From Deltaproteobacteria bacterium (GTDB lineage: Bacteria > Myxococcota_A > Polyangia > Haliangiales > Haliangiaceae): a stretch of DNA of 41,789 bases. Below the pieces are notes generated by a model, which was not told where the DNA came from, searched no databases, and saw only the letters and a list, made by a program, of their open reading frames with translations. Positions 1 to 9,533 of the stretch are shown piece after piece. Position 1 is the stretch's first letter. Each line of letters starts with the position of its first letter. The stretch lies in NCBI GenBank assembly GCA_019237945.1, contig JAFAOG010000148.1:1-41789 (forward strand), given 5' to 3'. Made by a program: the position numbers and the translations under genes.

Positions 1-2127
1 CGCCGGCACCTCGATGTGCTTGCCCTCGAACTGCGCCGAGAAGTCGCGCGGATCGCCGGAGTCGGTCTGCACGAGCAGGTGCAGCGCGCCCCCGCGCTCG
101 ACGAGCTGGTCGTACTCCTCGTTGACCATCTTCGCGAAGCTCGCCGCATCGACGACCTCGCGACCATCGACGGCGAGCACGACGTAGTGCTCGGCGAGGC
201 CGAGGTCCTGCAGTGGGCCTTGCGACAGCTTGGTGACGATCGCGCCCTTCTCGAGCTTGGGGAACCGCCAGCCGAGCTCGGGGTAGTAATCGACGAGCGT
301 CGCGCCGAGCGCCTTGCTCTCCTTGCCCGAGTCGGTGCGCAGCTTCGCGACATCCTGCTCCGAGAGCTGGACGCGTGCGAACGCGACGTAGCGCTTGCCG
401 TCCTTGCCCTCGAACGCTTCCCAGTAGCGGCCGGAGAGCGGCGGCGCCGACTTCTCGATCACGCGCGCGACCGCATGACGGCCGTCATGGAGCTCGCGGC
501 GAGCCTGCGTCGACAGCGGATCGCGGCTGTACGTCGAGAACGCGGCGCTGCGCGTCTGCTGGATCGAATCGGTCCACGGGTTCGCCTTCGTGTCGCCCGC
601 GAGATACTGCGCGAGCGCCTCGTACGCGGCGTCACTCGCCTCGTCCTCGGCTTCCGACTGGCTCGCCATCGCGAACGACACACCGGTGCACGCGACACCG
701 CCCGCGAGCACGCCGCACTGCGCGGTGCCCGGCAGATCGGTCGCCGCGATCCAGTTCGCGCGCGGCTTGGCGCTCTGCTGCACCATCGGGCCGTAGCCAT
801 AGGGCCCCGGCTCGTACGTCTTCTGGCCCATGCGCTGGTACGCGAGCACGCCGGCGGCACCGCCGACGAGCAGCACGGCCGCGAGCAGGATCGGCACCGT
901 CCGCGTGCGATGCGCGACGTCCATCTGACCGGACGCCTTCGGAAGCGCGGCGAGACCGACCGACGCCTTCTTCTCGATCTTGCGCGCGCGGAGCTCGCCG
1001 ATCTTGTAGCTGAGCTCCTTCGTGAGCACCGGCTTGGGCAGCGTCGGCAGGATCGTCATCACGGCCTCGCCGGCCGTGCACTGCATCGCCGCCTTGCACT
1101 GCGGACACCGCAGCTCGGGGGCGGTCGCGAACTTCAGCACCTCGTGGTGCTCCGCGACGTTGATCTGATGTGCCTGCGTCGTGCCGCACGAGCCGCACGC
1201 GTACGGCATCGTGAAGTCGACGATGACGGCCTTCGCGCCGAGGTCTTCCTTGCTCGCGAGCTTCTCGAGGAACACGGGCTGGACGCCGACCAGAAGCAGC
1301 TGCTCGACGAGCGGCGTGACCTGCTGGACGAACGTGCGCCACTCGGCCGCACCGGCCGGCTCGACGCGCGGCACGTTCGCGACATCGATGATCACGGTGC
1401 CTTCGAGACCCTCGGCGAGCTTGTCGCGCGGGAACGTGCTGTCGAGATCGCCGCCGAGGCGCAGGTACGTGTTGCGGCCGTCGATGATCTTGTCGACGTG
1501 CACCTTCTGGTCGATGCGGCCGATCCGGTAGTCGAGCTTCGTCGCGAGGAACGAGACGACGTCGTAGTCGAGCTCGAACGCGCCCTGGCCGAGGATGTAC
1601 GAGAAGTACGTCGAGCCGTCTTCGTCGAAGTACATCGCCTCCTTGCACGACGGGCACGGGCGCTCCGCGAGCTTCATGCTGCGGATCGCTTCCATGTCCT
1701 TCGTGACGTCGAGGAGCACGCGATGCTCGGAGTCGCAGTAGTCGCAGCGGAACGGCGCGTAGAAGCTGTAGACGCGGCCGCCGCCGGCGAAGTTCGCGAC
1801 CATGTTGAGCTGGTCGACGACCTTCGGCGCGCACTCGATCAGGACCATGTTCTTGGCCTGCTTCGCCGCGATCGTGACGAAGTCGACCCACTCGCGAATA
1901 CCGAACGAGCTGATCTTCTTCACGCCGCCGGTATCGAGCACGAGCGTGTCGCACGAGATCGAGCGCGCGATCTTCTTGCCGTCGAAGCCTTCGTCGATCG
2001 TGCCCGTGAACTTCAGGCACGCGATGCCGCCATCGGCGAACTTCTCGATCGAGAGCTTCGGGCCCTCGGCCGCCGCCGGTGCAGCCGGCGTCTTGTTTTC
2101 AGTCGATGGGCGTACAGCTTCCATCAT
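1..2127 (-). CDS. STAS / zinc-ribbon / PDZ-like membrane protein (3' end cut by window edge)
   Basis: Open in frame from an ATG at 2127 to the left edge, 709 codons without a stop, so the C-terminus is missing. Residues ~25-115 resemble a STAS domain (anti-sigma-antagonist type; the segment around 71-76, KISSFG, matches the phospho-acceptor loop). Two CxxC pairs follow (C128/C131, C158/C161) as a zinc ribbon. Residues ~185-305 look like a second STAS-like unit, followed by a second zinc ribbon (C311/C314, C341/C344). One membrane span lies at ~411-430, and the last ~80 visible residues resemble a PDZ domain. The start overlaps the stop of the upstream GHKL-ATPase gene by four bases (ATGA), so the two are translationally coupled. 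ATPase plus STAS is the classic partner-switch pairing (SpoIIAB/SpoIIAA). Inference: a membrane-tethered partner-switching antagonist with an outward PDZ-like module. Domain names come from pattern recognition only. Confidence 0.85.
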   Translation of the reverse strand, partial: MMEAVRPSTENKTPAAPAAAEGPKLSIEKFADGGIACLKFTGTIDEGFDGKKIARSISCDTLVLDTGGVKKISSFGIREWVDFVTIAAKQAKNMVLIECAPKVVDQLNMVANFAGGGRVYSFYAPFRCDYCDSEHRVLLDVTKDMEAIRSMKLAERPCPSCKEAMYFDEDGSTYFSYILGQGAFELDYDVVSFLATKLDYRIGRIDQKVHVDKIIDGRNTYLRLGGDLDSTFPRDKLAEGLEGTVIIDVANVPRVEPAGAAEWRTFVQQVTPLVEQLLLVGVQPVFLEKLASKEDLGAKAVIVDFTMPYACGSCGTTQAHQINVAEHHEVLKFATAPELRCPQCKAAMQCTAGEAVMTILPTLPKPVLTKELSYKIGELRARKIEKKASVGLAALPKASGQMDVAHRTRTVPILLAAVLLVGGAAGVLAYQRMGQKTYEPGPYGYGPMVQQSAKPRANWIAATDLPGTAQCGVLAGGVACTGVSFAMASQSEAEDEASDAAYEALAQYLAGDTKANPWTDSIQQTRSAAFSTYSRDPLSTQARRELHDGRHAVARVIEKSAPPLSGRYWEAFEGKDGKRYVAFARVQLSEQDVAKLRTDSGKESKALGATLVDYYPELGWRFPKLEKGAIVTKLSQGPLQDLGLAEHYVVLAVDGREVVDAASFAKMVNEEYDQLVERGGALHLLVQTDSGDPRDFSAQFEGKHIEVPA

Positions 2128-3047
2128 GCGCTCCAGAAGTGAACCGACTTGGCCTGCGTACGTAGCTCTCGCAGGTTCATGTCGAGCTCGAACACCGCGG
2201 TCACCTCGGTGTGACGACCGCGCGAAACGTCGAAGAACATCGCCGACGACGAGTTGTGGCAGACCATCATCCCCAACCCTGCCCCGCCGTGCGAGCTATC
2301 CATCTCGCCACCGGCCAGACCGCGCGCGAGCCCCTCGAACACGTGCTTGCGCTCGAGGCGACCGAACGGGTCGCGGACTTGAAGCACGAGCTTGCTGCCG
2401 TCGGTCGCGAGGCGAACGCTCGGACGCTCTTCGTCCGCAAGCCGGATATCCGCCTTGCGATCGAGCGCGTACTTCGGGCGGCCGTGCATGTCGACGGGCG
2501 CGTCGTACATCGCGTTCATGAGCAGCTCGTGGCCGAGCTCGCCGAACATCTCCGAGATGCGCTTGGGCACCTGGAGGTTCGTGACGAACTGCTGGATCTG
2601 ACCAACGGCCGCATCGCGATCGCTCGTCGTGCGGACTTCGAGCTCGATCGCGGAGAAGCCCCAGTCAAGATACGCAGACAGCGGCGGCGGACCACCGGGC
2701 GCCGCGAGCCGGCGCGCGATCATCAAGACCTCCCACGCGCGCGGCGCGCTCTCGAAGTCTTTGCGACCGAGCACGTTGTCGATCAGCTTCGTCTCGACGA
2801 GGTAGCGCAGCGAGCGCTTGAGCGGCTCCGCGGTCCACAGCACGCCGCGCAGCTTGCCGTGCGCGCGCACCTGCTCGGCGACGAAGTCTGCGTCGAACGT
2901 ATCGGCGCAGATCACATCCGCCACGCTCAGGTGCTGGGCGATCTGGGCCGGGTCTTCGACCGTCGTCGCGGTCGCACCGACCGACATGAACAAGCGCGCG
3001 ACCTTCCGGCCGACCAGCTTGTTGCGTTCAAGAATGACCGCGTGCAT
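2124..3047 (-). CDS. GHKL ATPase with N-terminal receiver-like domain (partner-switch kinase candidate)
   Basis: 307 aa. Residues 1-~115 look like a response-regulator receiver fold (start HAVILERNKLVGRKVARLF). The expected phospho-acceptor Asp is not convincing, so this may be a pseudo-receiver. Residues ~155-295 carry GHKL ATPase signatures: an N-box (ELGHELLMNAMYDAP) and a G2-type loop (GGAGLGM). There is no H-box and no dimerisation histidine, so it resembles an SpoIIAB/RsbW-type serine kinase more than a sensor histidine kinase. Its stop overlaps the start of the STAS protein (ATGA), which supports a kinase/antagonist pair. A Shine-Dalgarno GGGAG lies about 8 nt before ATG. It is divergent from the TPR gene at 3202, across a 154-bp gap that is noticeably A/T-richer than its surroundings. 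The target (sigma factor, phosphatase or other) is not in the window. Confidence 0.85.
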   Translation of the reverse strand: MHAVILERNKLVGRKVARLFMSVGATATTVEDPAQIAQHLSVADVICADTFDADFVAEQVRAHGKLRGVLWTAEPLKRSLRYLVETKLIDNVLGRKDFESAPRAWEVLMIARRLAAPGGPPPLSAYLDWGFSAIELEVRTTSDRDAAVGQIQQFVTNLQVPKRISEMFGELGHELLMNAMYDAPVDMHGRPKYALDRKADIRLADEERPSVRLATDGSKLVLQVRDPFGRLERKHVFEGLARGLAGGEMDSSHGGAGLGMMVCHNSSSAMFFDVSRGRHTEVTAVFELDMNLRELRTQAKSVHFWSA

Positions 3048-3201
3048 CTCCCCGCTGCTCCCAAGCTAGCATGCTCCATCAATATGCAACCACCCGAAGC
3101 AAAACGCATTTTTTCGGCATCCAGTAATCGCTGTTTGCGCGCGTACGTTGGAGGTCGTTGCCAGTGATTAAAGGTGCGCGTCGCACGTCTGCTACGATGA
3201 G
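3048..3201. promoter_or_regulatory. Divergent intergenic region, likely promoters on both strands
   Basis: 154 bp between the start codons of the minus-strand ATPase gene and the plus-strand TPR gene. It is the most A/T-rich stretch in the first 8 kb (for example GCAAAACGCATTTTTTCGGC around 3100). Both operons must be transcribed from here. I did not find a convincing -35/-10 pair at proper spacing, so exact promoters are not called. Confidence 0.4.
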
Positions 3202-4302
3202 ATGGTGAGGGTTCTTTTGGCCGTGCTGGTCGCGGCGTTGTGTGCGTCTTCCTCCGCGTCCGCCGACAGCGAGCTGTACCAGACGGTGTCCACGGCGAAG
3301 CCTCGACGGGATCTCTCGCAGTTCCTCGTCGCGAAAGGCGAGAAGGCGGTCAAGGCGCGCGACTGGGCGCACGCGATTCCGCTGTATCAGGCGCTGGTCG
3401 TCGCGCGCGGCCCGGCAAGCGCCGAGCAAAAGCAGCTCGCGGTCGTGTGGACGCTCGCCGGTCAGAACGAGGAAGCATCGAAGGCGTGGGCCGCGTACGC
3501 GGATGCGATCTCCGACGAGAAAGAGCGCGCCGAGGCGATCGCGGAGTCGCAACGTTTGCACGGCGCCCCCGATCCATTCGCCGACAAGATCGAGATCGCG
3601 GCGATGGGCAGCGAGGCCAAGCAGGCGTTCGGGCTCGGCCGCACCGCGTTCGCGAAGAAGCAGTACGGCGACGCGCTCGTCTACTTCCACATGGGCTACG
3701 CGCTCGCGCCCGACCTGCCGGGCTTCCTCCGCGAGCTCGGCTCGACCTACGACAAGCTCGGTGAAGGCGAACGGAAAAAAGAGTTCTACCGGCGCTACCT
3801 CGTGCAGCGTCCGTTCGGCGCCAACGCCGATGTCGTGCGCGCGGAGCTCGCGAAAGAAAAAGATGTGCTCGGAACGCTGATCGTGTCGTCGAGCCTCCCG
3901 TGCACCGAGCTCTGGATCAATCGTCAGAAGATCCCCGGGAAGCTGCCCGCGGCCGGCCTCGCAGTCGCTCCCGGCGACTACAAGGGCCTGTGCTTCAACC
4001 CGAAGTACGAGATGGCGTCGTTCGAGTACGCGACGGTCGAGCCGGGCAAGCCGGCGGCCCTGACGTTCAGGTGGGCGATCATCGTCAACAAGCTCGAGCG
4101 CCCCTACGGCCGCATCGCCATCGAGAAGGCGGACTCCCCGGGCGTCATGATGGACCTCGGAATCACCTCGCCGGAGGTCGGTGTCCCGGTCCCGGCGGAC
4201 GGTCACAAGCTCAAGATGATCCTCAAAGACGATTCAGGGGTGCGATCCGACGAGCGATTGGTGCAGATCGAACCTGGCCAGCGCCTCGTCGTTCAATGGT
4301 AA
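3202..4302 (+). CDS. Exported TPR protein with PEGA-like C-terminal domain
   Basis: 366 aa. A signal peptide is clear (VRVLLAVLVAALCASSSASA, cleavage near residue 22). Residues ~35-215 are helical and contain TPR-like repeats; the segment ~150-195 (LGRTAFAKKQYGDALVYFHMGYALAP) is the clearest unit. Residues ~222-275 (beginning GTLIVSSSLPCTELWINRQ) read like a PEGA-type surface beta domain, with two Cys that could pair in the periplasm. The stop lies 13 nt before the GTG of the Ser/Thr kinase gene, so the two probably form an operon. TPR/PEGA proteins are common neighbours of Hanks-type kinases in myxobacteria. The partner is unknown. Confidence 0.85.
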   Translation: MVRVLLAVLVAALCASSSASADSELYQTVSTAKPRRDLSQFLVAKGEKAVKARDWAHAIPLYQALVVARGPASAEQKQLAVVWTLAGQNEEASKAWAAYADAISDEKERAEAIAESQRLHGAPDPFADKIEIAAMGSEAKQAFGLGRTAFAKKQYGDALVYFHMGYALAPDLPGFLRELGSTYDKLGEGERKKEFYRRYLVQRPFGANADVVRAELAKEKDVLGTLIVSSSLPCTELWINRQKIPGKLPAAGLAVAPGDYKGLCFNPKYEMASFEYATVEPGKPAALTFRWAIIVNKLERPYGRIAIEKADSPGVMMDLGITSPEVGVPVPADGHKLKMILKDDSGVRSDERLVQIEPGQRLVVQW

Positions 4303-4315
4303 GGTCGCGAGCGGC

Positions 4316-5503
<1,188 letters not shown>

Positions 5504-5512
5504 GCTGCGGCC

Positions 5513-6115
5513 ATGGTTGAGCAGTCTGTGCCGCCCACGCCGACCACCCGCGACATTGCGACCCGCACGGCGGTCGTGATCGGCGGCACCGCGCTCGCGT
5601 TCAATGCGGCGTTCTACTTCCTGTCGCAGCTGTACTTCGACAGCCACAAGATCTACACGCCGGGCGTCGGGGAATTCGTCGACAGCAGCGCCCTCGGCAA
5701 GGCGCGCGTCGCGTTCGGGATCCTGTCGCTGCTCGTCGCGGCGTCGGCGTTTGCGGCGTCGCTCGCGCCCCGGCTGATCGGCCACGCGCTCGCGGTCACG
5801 CTCGGCCTCGCGGCGCTGTTCGCCGGCTACGAGTCCTTCGACCACGGGCTGCCGACCGTGATGACGGCCGTGCTCGTCGCGGTCGGCGTGCTGCTGCCGA
5901 CGCTCGCCCACTTCTCGTGGCGCCACTCGCGCGCGGCGTGGTCGTACCTGATCGCGATCGCGACCGTGATGGGCATCGTCACGTTCTTCGGCGCCCCGAA
6001 GGTCCGCAACGTCCTCGACGTCGGCTTCTGGACTGCGATGATCCTGCCCGGCCTGATGTTCGTGATGGTGACCGCGCTCTCGATGGTGCGCGGCGAGTAC
6101 CGCGCGACCGCCTGA
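5513..6115 (+). CDS. Integral membrane protein of unknown function
   Basis: 200 aa, ATG start 9 nt after the kinase stop. About six hydrophobic segments are visible, roughly 18-40, 65-82, 87-107, 112-133, 143-161 and 170-190. There is a short soluble N-terminus, and a periplasmic or cytoplasmic loop (~42-62) with a mixed-charge stretch. No conserved catalytic motif was recognised. The tight spacing suggests co-expression with the Ser/Thr kinase, which otherwise lacks a membrane segment. It could be a membrane partner of the kinase, but that is inference from position only. Confidence 0.82.
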   Translation: MVEQSVPPTPTTRDIATRTAVVIGGTALAFNAAFYFLSQLYFDSHKIYTPGVGEFVDSSALGKARVAFGILSLLVAASAFAASLAPRLIGHALAVTLGLAALFAGYESFDHGLPTVMTAVLVAVGVLLPTLAHFSWRHSRAAWSYLIAIATVMGIVTFFGAPKVRNVLDVGFWTAMILPGLMFVMVTALSMVRGEYRATA

Positions 6116-6174
6116 CCGGCTCCTCACGCGGCGCACGCCTGCCGCCCCGGGAGTCGTGCTGTACGGTGGCCAGC

Positions 6175-7848
6175 ATGAAGCGCCTGCTCGTCGTCGTGGT
6201 CGTCGCCCTCGGATCGAATGCGCACGCGTGGTCGATCGGCAGCCAGCTCGACAACACCGGCTGCCACGAGAAGATCACGACCGCGGCATTTCGGGCTGCG
6301 CGCGCAAAGTTCGCGACCGCGCCGGCGATCGTGCCGACGCGCGATGAAGCGGCGCTGATCAGCGAGGTGCAGTTCGTGCCGCCGGCCGACTTCCGGGGCG
6401 ACCTCGCCGCGATGTCACTGCTGCTCGGCGTGCGCGACAACGATCTCAAGGGCAACAACCCGCTCGATTCGCTGCAGCTGACCGAGGTGCACGGCAACCC
6501 GACGACGCAGGAAGAACATTGCATCCGCGCCGCCGAGGACGACGGCGTCGCCGGCGATACGGCCGCGCTCGATCGCTGCCGCGCGTTCATTCGCACGCGC
6601 ATCGCCGACGCGCTCGGCGGGCTCGCGGCGGACGGCACCGTCGATCCGAGCGCACGCATGGAGCTGCGCGTGTACGTGTCGTTCGCGGGCCACGTGAAGC
6701 CGATGCTGCCGACGTTCTACGTGCGGCTTGGCCAGGCGGTGCACGCGCTCGAGGACGGCTTCACGCACACGTACCGCACGCCCGACGGCAGCGCGGTCAC
6801 CGTCGTGATGAACTGGATCGACTACGTGTCGACGCGCGGCGCGAAGCCCGAGATCGACGGCCCACCCCACCTCGCGGTGATGGATCACTGCGAGGGCAGC
6901 GATCCGCTCGTCAAGCGCAACGCCGATCTCGCGACGCAAGCGGCGACCGAGCTGTTCGAGATCGCGCTCGACCCGTCGCTGACGACCGATGCGAAGCTCG
7001 CCGCCGTCGACGCGCTCACCGCGAAGTACCTCGCGTATCAGCCGGGCTGCACGCTCGACAACGCGTACTGCGATGCGCGCGAGCCGCACGTCACGGGCCC
7101 CGGCGCGACCGGCTGCGATGCCGGCGCCGGCGACGCGGGCTGGATCCTCGCGGTGCTCGTGCTCCTCGCGCGACTGGCGCGTGCGCAACCGGCTCCTGAG
7201 CCGGTGGGCGGCAGCGGCTCGGCGGCGGGCAGTGGCTCGGTGGCGCCCGATGCGCCCGCGGTGCCCGCCCCTCCGCAGGATCCGGCGGCCGCGGCGGCCG
7301 TCGAGCAGGGCCACGAGCCCAAGCGCGACATCAAGACGCCGACCGTCGCCGAGGTCGCGAAGGTTCGCGAGGTGAAGGCGCTCGGGCCGCCGCTCGGCGT
7401 CGCCGTGATGCTCGGCGGGTCGTTCGTGCACGGCGCGCTCGACGTCGCGATCGGCGTGCGCTACCGGATCAACGAGCGATGGGTCGTCGGCGGCGACGTC
7501 GAATGGAATCCGTGGATCACGAGCGTCCCGTGGAGCGTGAAGGCGGGCGCCGCCTCGGCGTACGGCACCGTGATCCGGCGCTATCCGATGAAGCTCGACC
7601 GCGTCAACCTGCGCACGACGGTGAGCCTCGGCGTGTCGACGCTGCTCTTCGACATCTACGGCGCGCCGAAGTACGACATCGGCCCGTTCGTCGGCGTGTC
7701 ACCGCTCGGGATCGACTACGACCTCGGCAATGCGACGCGCCTCGTGATCGATCCACTCTCGATCGATCTGCCGGTGCCGCACCTCGGGCTGATCCCGCTC
7801 TACTACGAGCAGTTCCGCACGATGATCGGGCTCCAGTTCCGCAGCTAG
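6175..7848 (+). CDS. Zinc phospholipase C/P1-nuclease-like domain fused via MYXO-CTERM-like segment to beta-barrel domain
   Basis: 557 aa from ATG 6175; the frame is open further upstream, but the signal peptide fixes this start. Cleavage after AHA (residue 18) leaves a mature Trp1 (WSIGSQLDNTGCHEKIT). In zinc phospholipases C and P1-type nucleases the mature N-terminal Trp is a zinc ligand. Residues 190-198 give HxxxDxxxH (HALEDGFTH), and further His/Asp residues follow, as in that family. Residues ~313-337 (GCDAGAGDAG followed by WILAVLVLLARLARA) look like a MYXO-CTERM tail: Cys, Gly-rich stretch, hydrophobic helix, Arg. The frame does not stop there. It continues through a Pro/Ala/Ser linker (~338-380) into ~165 residues of alternating beta-strand pattern ending in F-R-S, typical of an outer-membrane barrel. 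The fusion may be real or may reflect a lost stop or frameshift (see findings). The stop shares CTAG with the convergent lipoprotein gene. Confidence 0.8.
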   Translation: MKRLLVVVVVALGSNAHAWSIGSQLDNTGCHEKITTAAFRAARAKFATAPAIVPTRDEAALISEVQFVPPADFRGDLAAMSLLLGVRDNDLKGNNPLDSLQLTEVHGNPTTQEEHCIRAAEDDGVAGDTAALDRCRAFIRTRIADALGGLAADGTVDPSARMELRVYVSFAGHVKPMLPTFYVRLGQAVHALEDGFTHTYRTPDGSAVTVVMNWIDYVSTRGAKPEIDGPPHLAVMDHCEGSDPLVKRNADLATQAATELFEIALDPSLTTDAKLAAVDALTAKYLAYQPGCTLDNAYCDAREPHVTGPGATGCDAGAGDAGWILAVLVLLARLARAQPAPEPVGGSGSAAGSGSVAPDAPAVPAPPQDPAAAAAVEQGHEPKRDIKTPTVAEVAKVREVKALGPPLGVAVMLGGSFVHGALDVAIGVRYRINERWVVGGDVEWNPWITSVPWSVKAGAASAYGTVIRRYPMKLDRVNLRTTVSLGVSTLLFDIYGAPKYDIGPFVGVSPLGIDYDLGNATRLVIDPLSIDLPVPHLGLIPLYYEQFRTMIGLQFRS

Positions 7849-8276
7849 TGCGGCGGCGGCTGATCCGGTGCGCACGCGAGCGGCTTGCTCGCGTCGGGCT
7901 GGCGGCACGTGCCCGTGATGTGGTGCGAGTCGAGATCGAACGCGCACGTCGCGTCGGCGGATGACGAGGCGCACGCGTCGAGCGCGGCCTGCGGCGGAGG
8001 CGGCGGCTGATCGGGCGCGCACGCGAGCGGCTTGCTCGCATCGGGCTGGCGACACGAGCCGGTGACGTGATGCGAGTCGAAGTCGAACGCGCAGGTGTCA
8101 CCGGCGGCCGACGAGGCGCACGCGTCGAGCGCGGCCTGCGGCGGAGGCGGTGGGCGGTGATCGCCGGAGCCGCCGGCGGCGGGATCGGTGGAGGATTGCG
8201 CGCTCGAGGCGGTGGCGTCGTCGACGCAGGCGCTGAGCGCGGCGGTGAGGATCAGGGCAGAGAAGATGCGGAACAT
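7845..8276 (-). CDS. Lipoprotein with two tandem 49-residue four-Cys repeats
   Basis: 143 aa. A signal peptide and lipobox (TAALSAC, Cys17) indicate an outer- or inner-membrane lipoprotein. After a Ser/Gly linker, two near-identical units run from ~42 to 90 and ~91 to 139. Each is Pro5-Gln, then DACASS, CAFD-DSHH, TG-CRQPDASKPLACAPDQ, with four Cys (C53, C62, C75, C86 and C102, C111, C124, C135). The paired Cys suggest two disulfide-bonded minidomains; an SHH in each might bind metal. The DNA repeat is about 147 bp long. The DAC...C...G-C...L-C-P pattern resembles a short Cys repeat seen in other deltaproteobacterial lipoproteins, of unknown role. Monocistronic. Confidence 0.8.
   Translation of the reverse strand: MFRIFSALILTAALSACVDDATASSAQSSTDPAAGGSGDHRPPPPPQAALDACASSAAGDTCAFDFDSHHVTGSCRQPDASKPLACAPDQPPPPPQAALDACASSSADATCAFDLDSHHITGTCRQPDASKPLACAPDQPPPH
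7850..8146 (-). repeat. Tandem direct repeat (two ~147-bp units) inside lipoprotein gene
   Basis: The two units encode the 49-residue Cys repeats and differ at only a handful of codons. For example CAFDFDSHHVTGS versus CAFDLDSHHITGT, and AAGDT versus SADAT. They appear to be a recent in-frame duplication, which could expand or contract by recombination. Confidence 0.7.
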
Positions 8277-8334
8277 CGAAAGCTCCTTTCGATGAGACGA
8301 CCGGCTAGCGCACGCGTGCGTTAGGCTCCGCGTG

Positions 8335-8694
8335 ATGGCGATCGAAGGTTCGTGTCATTGCGGTGCGGTGAAGATCGAGATCGCGGAGGCGCCGGTGCAG
8401 GTGACCTCGTGCAATTGCTCGATCTGTCGCCGGCTCGGGACGCTGTGGGCGTACTACCCGTCGACCAAGGTGCGCATCGTCGGCGACACCGCGACGTATC
8501 GCTGGGGCGACAAGACGATCGACTTTCATCACTGCGCGCGCTGCGGCATCACGACGCACTGGTCGCCTATCGCGGGCGTGCGCGGCGAGGATCGGATGGG
8601 CATCAACGCGCGCCTGCTCGGCGACGAGGTGCTCGCGCGTGCGCGCGTGCGACGGCTCGACGGCGCGAACGAGAACTGGTCGTACCTGGACTAG
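8335..8694 (+). CDS. GFA/CENP-V family zinc protein
   Basis: 119 aa from ATG 8335 (a GTG directly before it is an alternative). The conserved GFA zinc ligands are present: C7 and C9 (GSCHCGAV), C26-x-C28-xx-C31 (CNCSICRR), and C67-xx-C70 (HHCARCGITTHW). The family includes the glutathione-dependent formaldehyde-activating protein and many uncharacterised relatives. The fold binds two zinc ions and probably a thiol adduct, but the reaction is usually unknown. The length is typical of a single GFA domain. Its stop and that of the convergent YHYH gene share the tetramer CTAG. Confidence 0.88.
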   Translation: MAIEGSCHCGAVKIEIAEAPVQVTSCNCSICRRLGTLWAYYPSTKVRIVGDTATYRWGDKTIDFHHCARCGITTHWSPIAGVRGEDRMGINARLLGDEVLARARVRRLDGANENWSYLD

Positions 8695-9533
8695 CGCACG
8701 TTGCAGGTCGAGTAGGCCTGGATCTCGGGCGTGTACGGACGCGGATGCGCGGTCCAGCTCGGGCAGAGGTGGACGTGATAGCGCGCGGTCAGCGGGCCGA
8801 CGGTGCCGGTGTGACCGTTCTGCGCGTCGAGGTTGGATTGATCCGGCGCGCTGCCGTCGAGCTCCGTGCAGCCGAGCACGAACGTGCCGTCGCACATCAG
8901 GCCGTACGCCTCGACGCCCGTCGTGCCGGCGCGTGCGAGCACGGCGAGCGGACCGGGCGAGTTCTCGTGATAGTGGTACTCGCCGCTCGGCGCCGGATGC
9001 GCGTTCCACTCGTCGAACGTGTACTGCTCCTGCGCAATGTCGTCGCCGGGCGCGGCGAGCGCATCGAACAGCAGCGTCGAGTCGAGCGCGACGCCGACCG
9101 GGCCGCCGCGATACTCCGAGCCGCTCGTGTTGACGACGCCGTCGACGAGCGCGCTGGTGATCGTCAGGTTGCGCGACGTCGGCGCGAGCGGGATCGTGAA
9201 CGTCGCGTCGTGCTCCGACAGCGTGTTCGGGTTCGCGTGATACGCACCGCCGCGCGCGTCCCACGCCTCGTAGTTCGGCGACGACGCGCCGTAGTAGTAC
9301 GAGCGGTGCGGAGGCAGACCGCGTGTCGTGATCACGAGATCGGTCGCCGTCGCGGTCATCGTGACGCAGCGGAACAGCGTCGCGTACGGCGCGGGGACGC
9401 TCGGATCGATCGACGTCGCGCAATTGTCGAGCGTGCGCTCGCCCGATCCGGCCGACGAATCGGGCGCGGCATCCGGCATCGCCGGCGACGACGAGCCACC
9501 ACACGCCGCGAGCAGCAGCAGCGCGCGCTTCAC
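8691..9533 (-). CDS. YHYH-domain lipoprotein
   Basis: 280 aa from GTG 9533, which overlaps the TGA of the preceding gene (GTGA). The open frame continues upstream, but this start gives a lipoprotein signal (KRALLLLAACGG). The C-terminal half has the YHYH motif (GEYHYHENSPGP, ~185) followed by GTTGVEAYGLMCDG and RYHVHLC, typical of the YHYH family (secreted, His-rich, possibly metal-binding; function not established). An N-terminal domain of ~150 residues precedes it. It is the last gene of the ECF-sigma operon, so it is a plausible regulon member or effector. Confidence 0.82.
   Translation of the reverse strand: MKRALLLLAACGGSSSPAMPDAAPDSSAGSGERTLDNCATSIDPSVPAPYATLFRCVTMTATATDLVITTRGLPPHRSYYYGASSPNYEAWDARGGAYHANPNTLSEHDATFTIPLAPTSRNLTITSALVDGVVNTSGSEYRGGPVGVALDSTLLFDALAAPGDDIAQEQYTFDEWNAHPAPSGEYHYHENSPGPLAVLARAGTTGVEAYGLMCDGTFVLGCTELDGSAPDQSNLDAQNGHTGTVGPLTARYHVHLCPSWTAHPRPYTPEIQAYSTCNVR

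Noticed and set aside
16-2142. Long plus-strand open frame (708 codons) over the first gene
   Set aside because: Arg/Ala/Leu-rich translation with no domains, caused by GC-rich codons of the real minus-strand STAS/PDZ gene. The minus frame has clear motifs and ATGA coupling.
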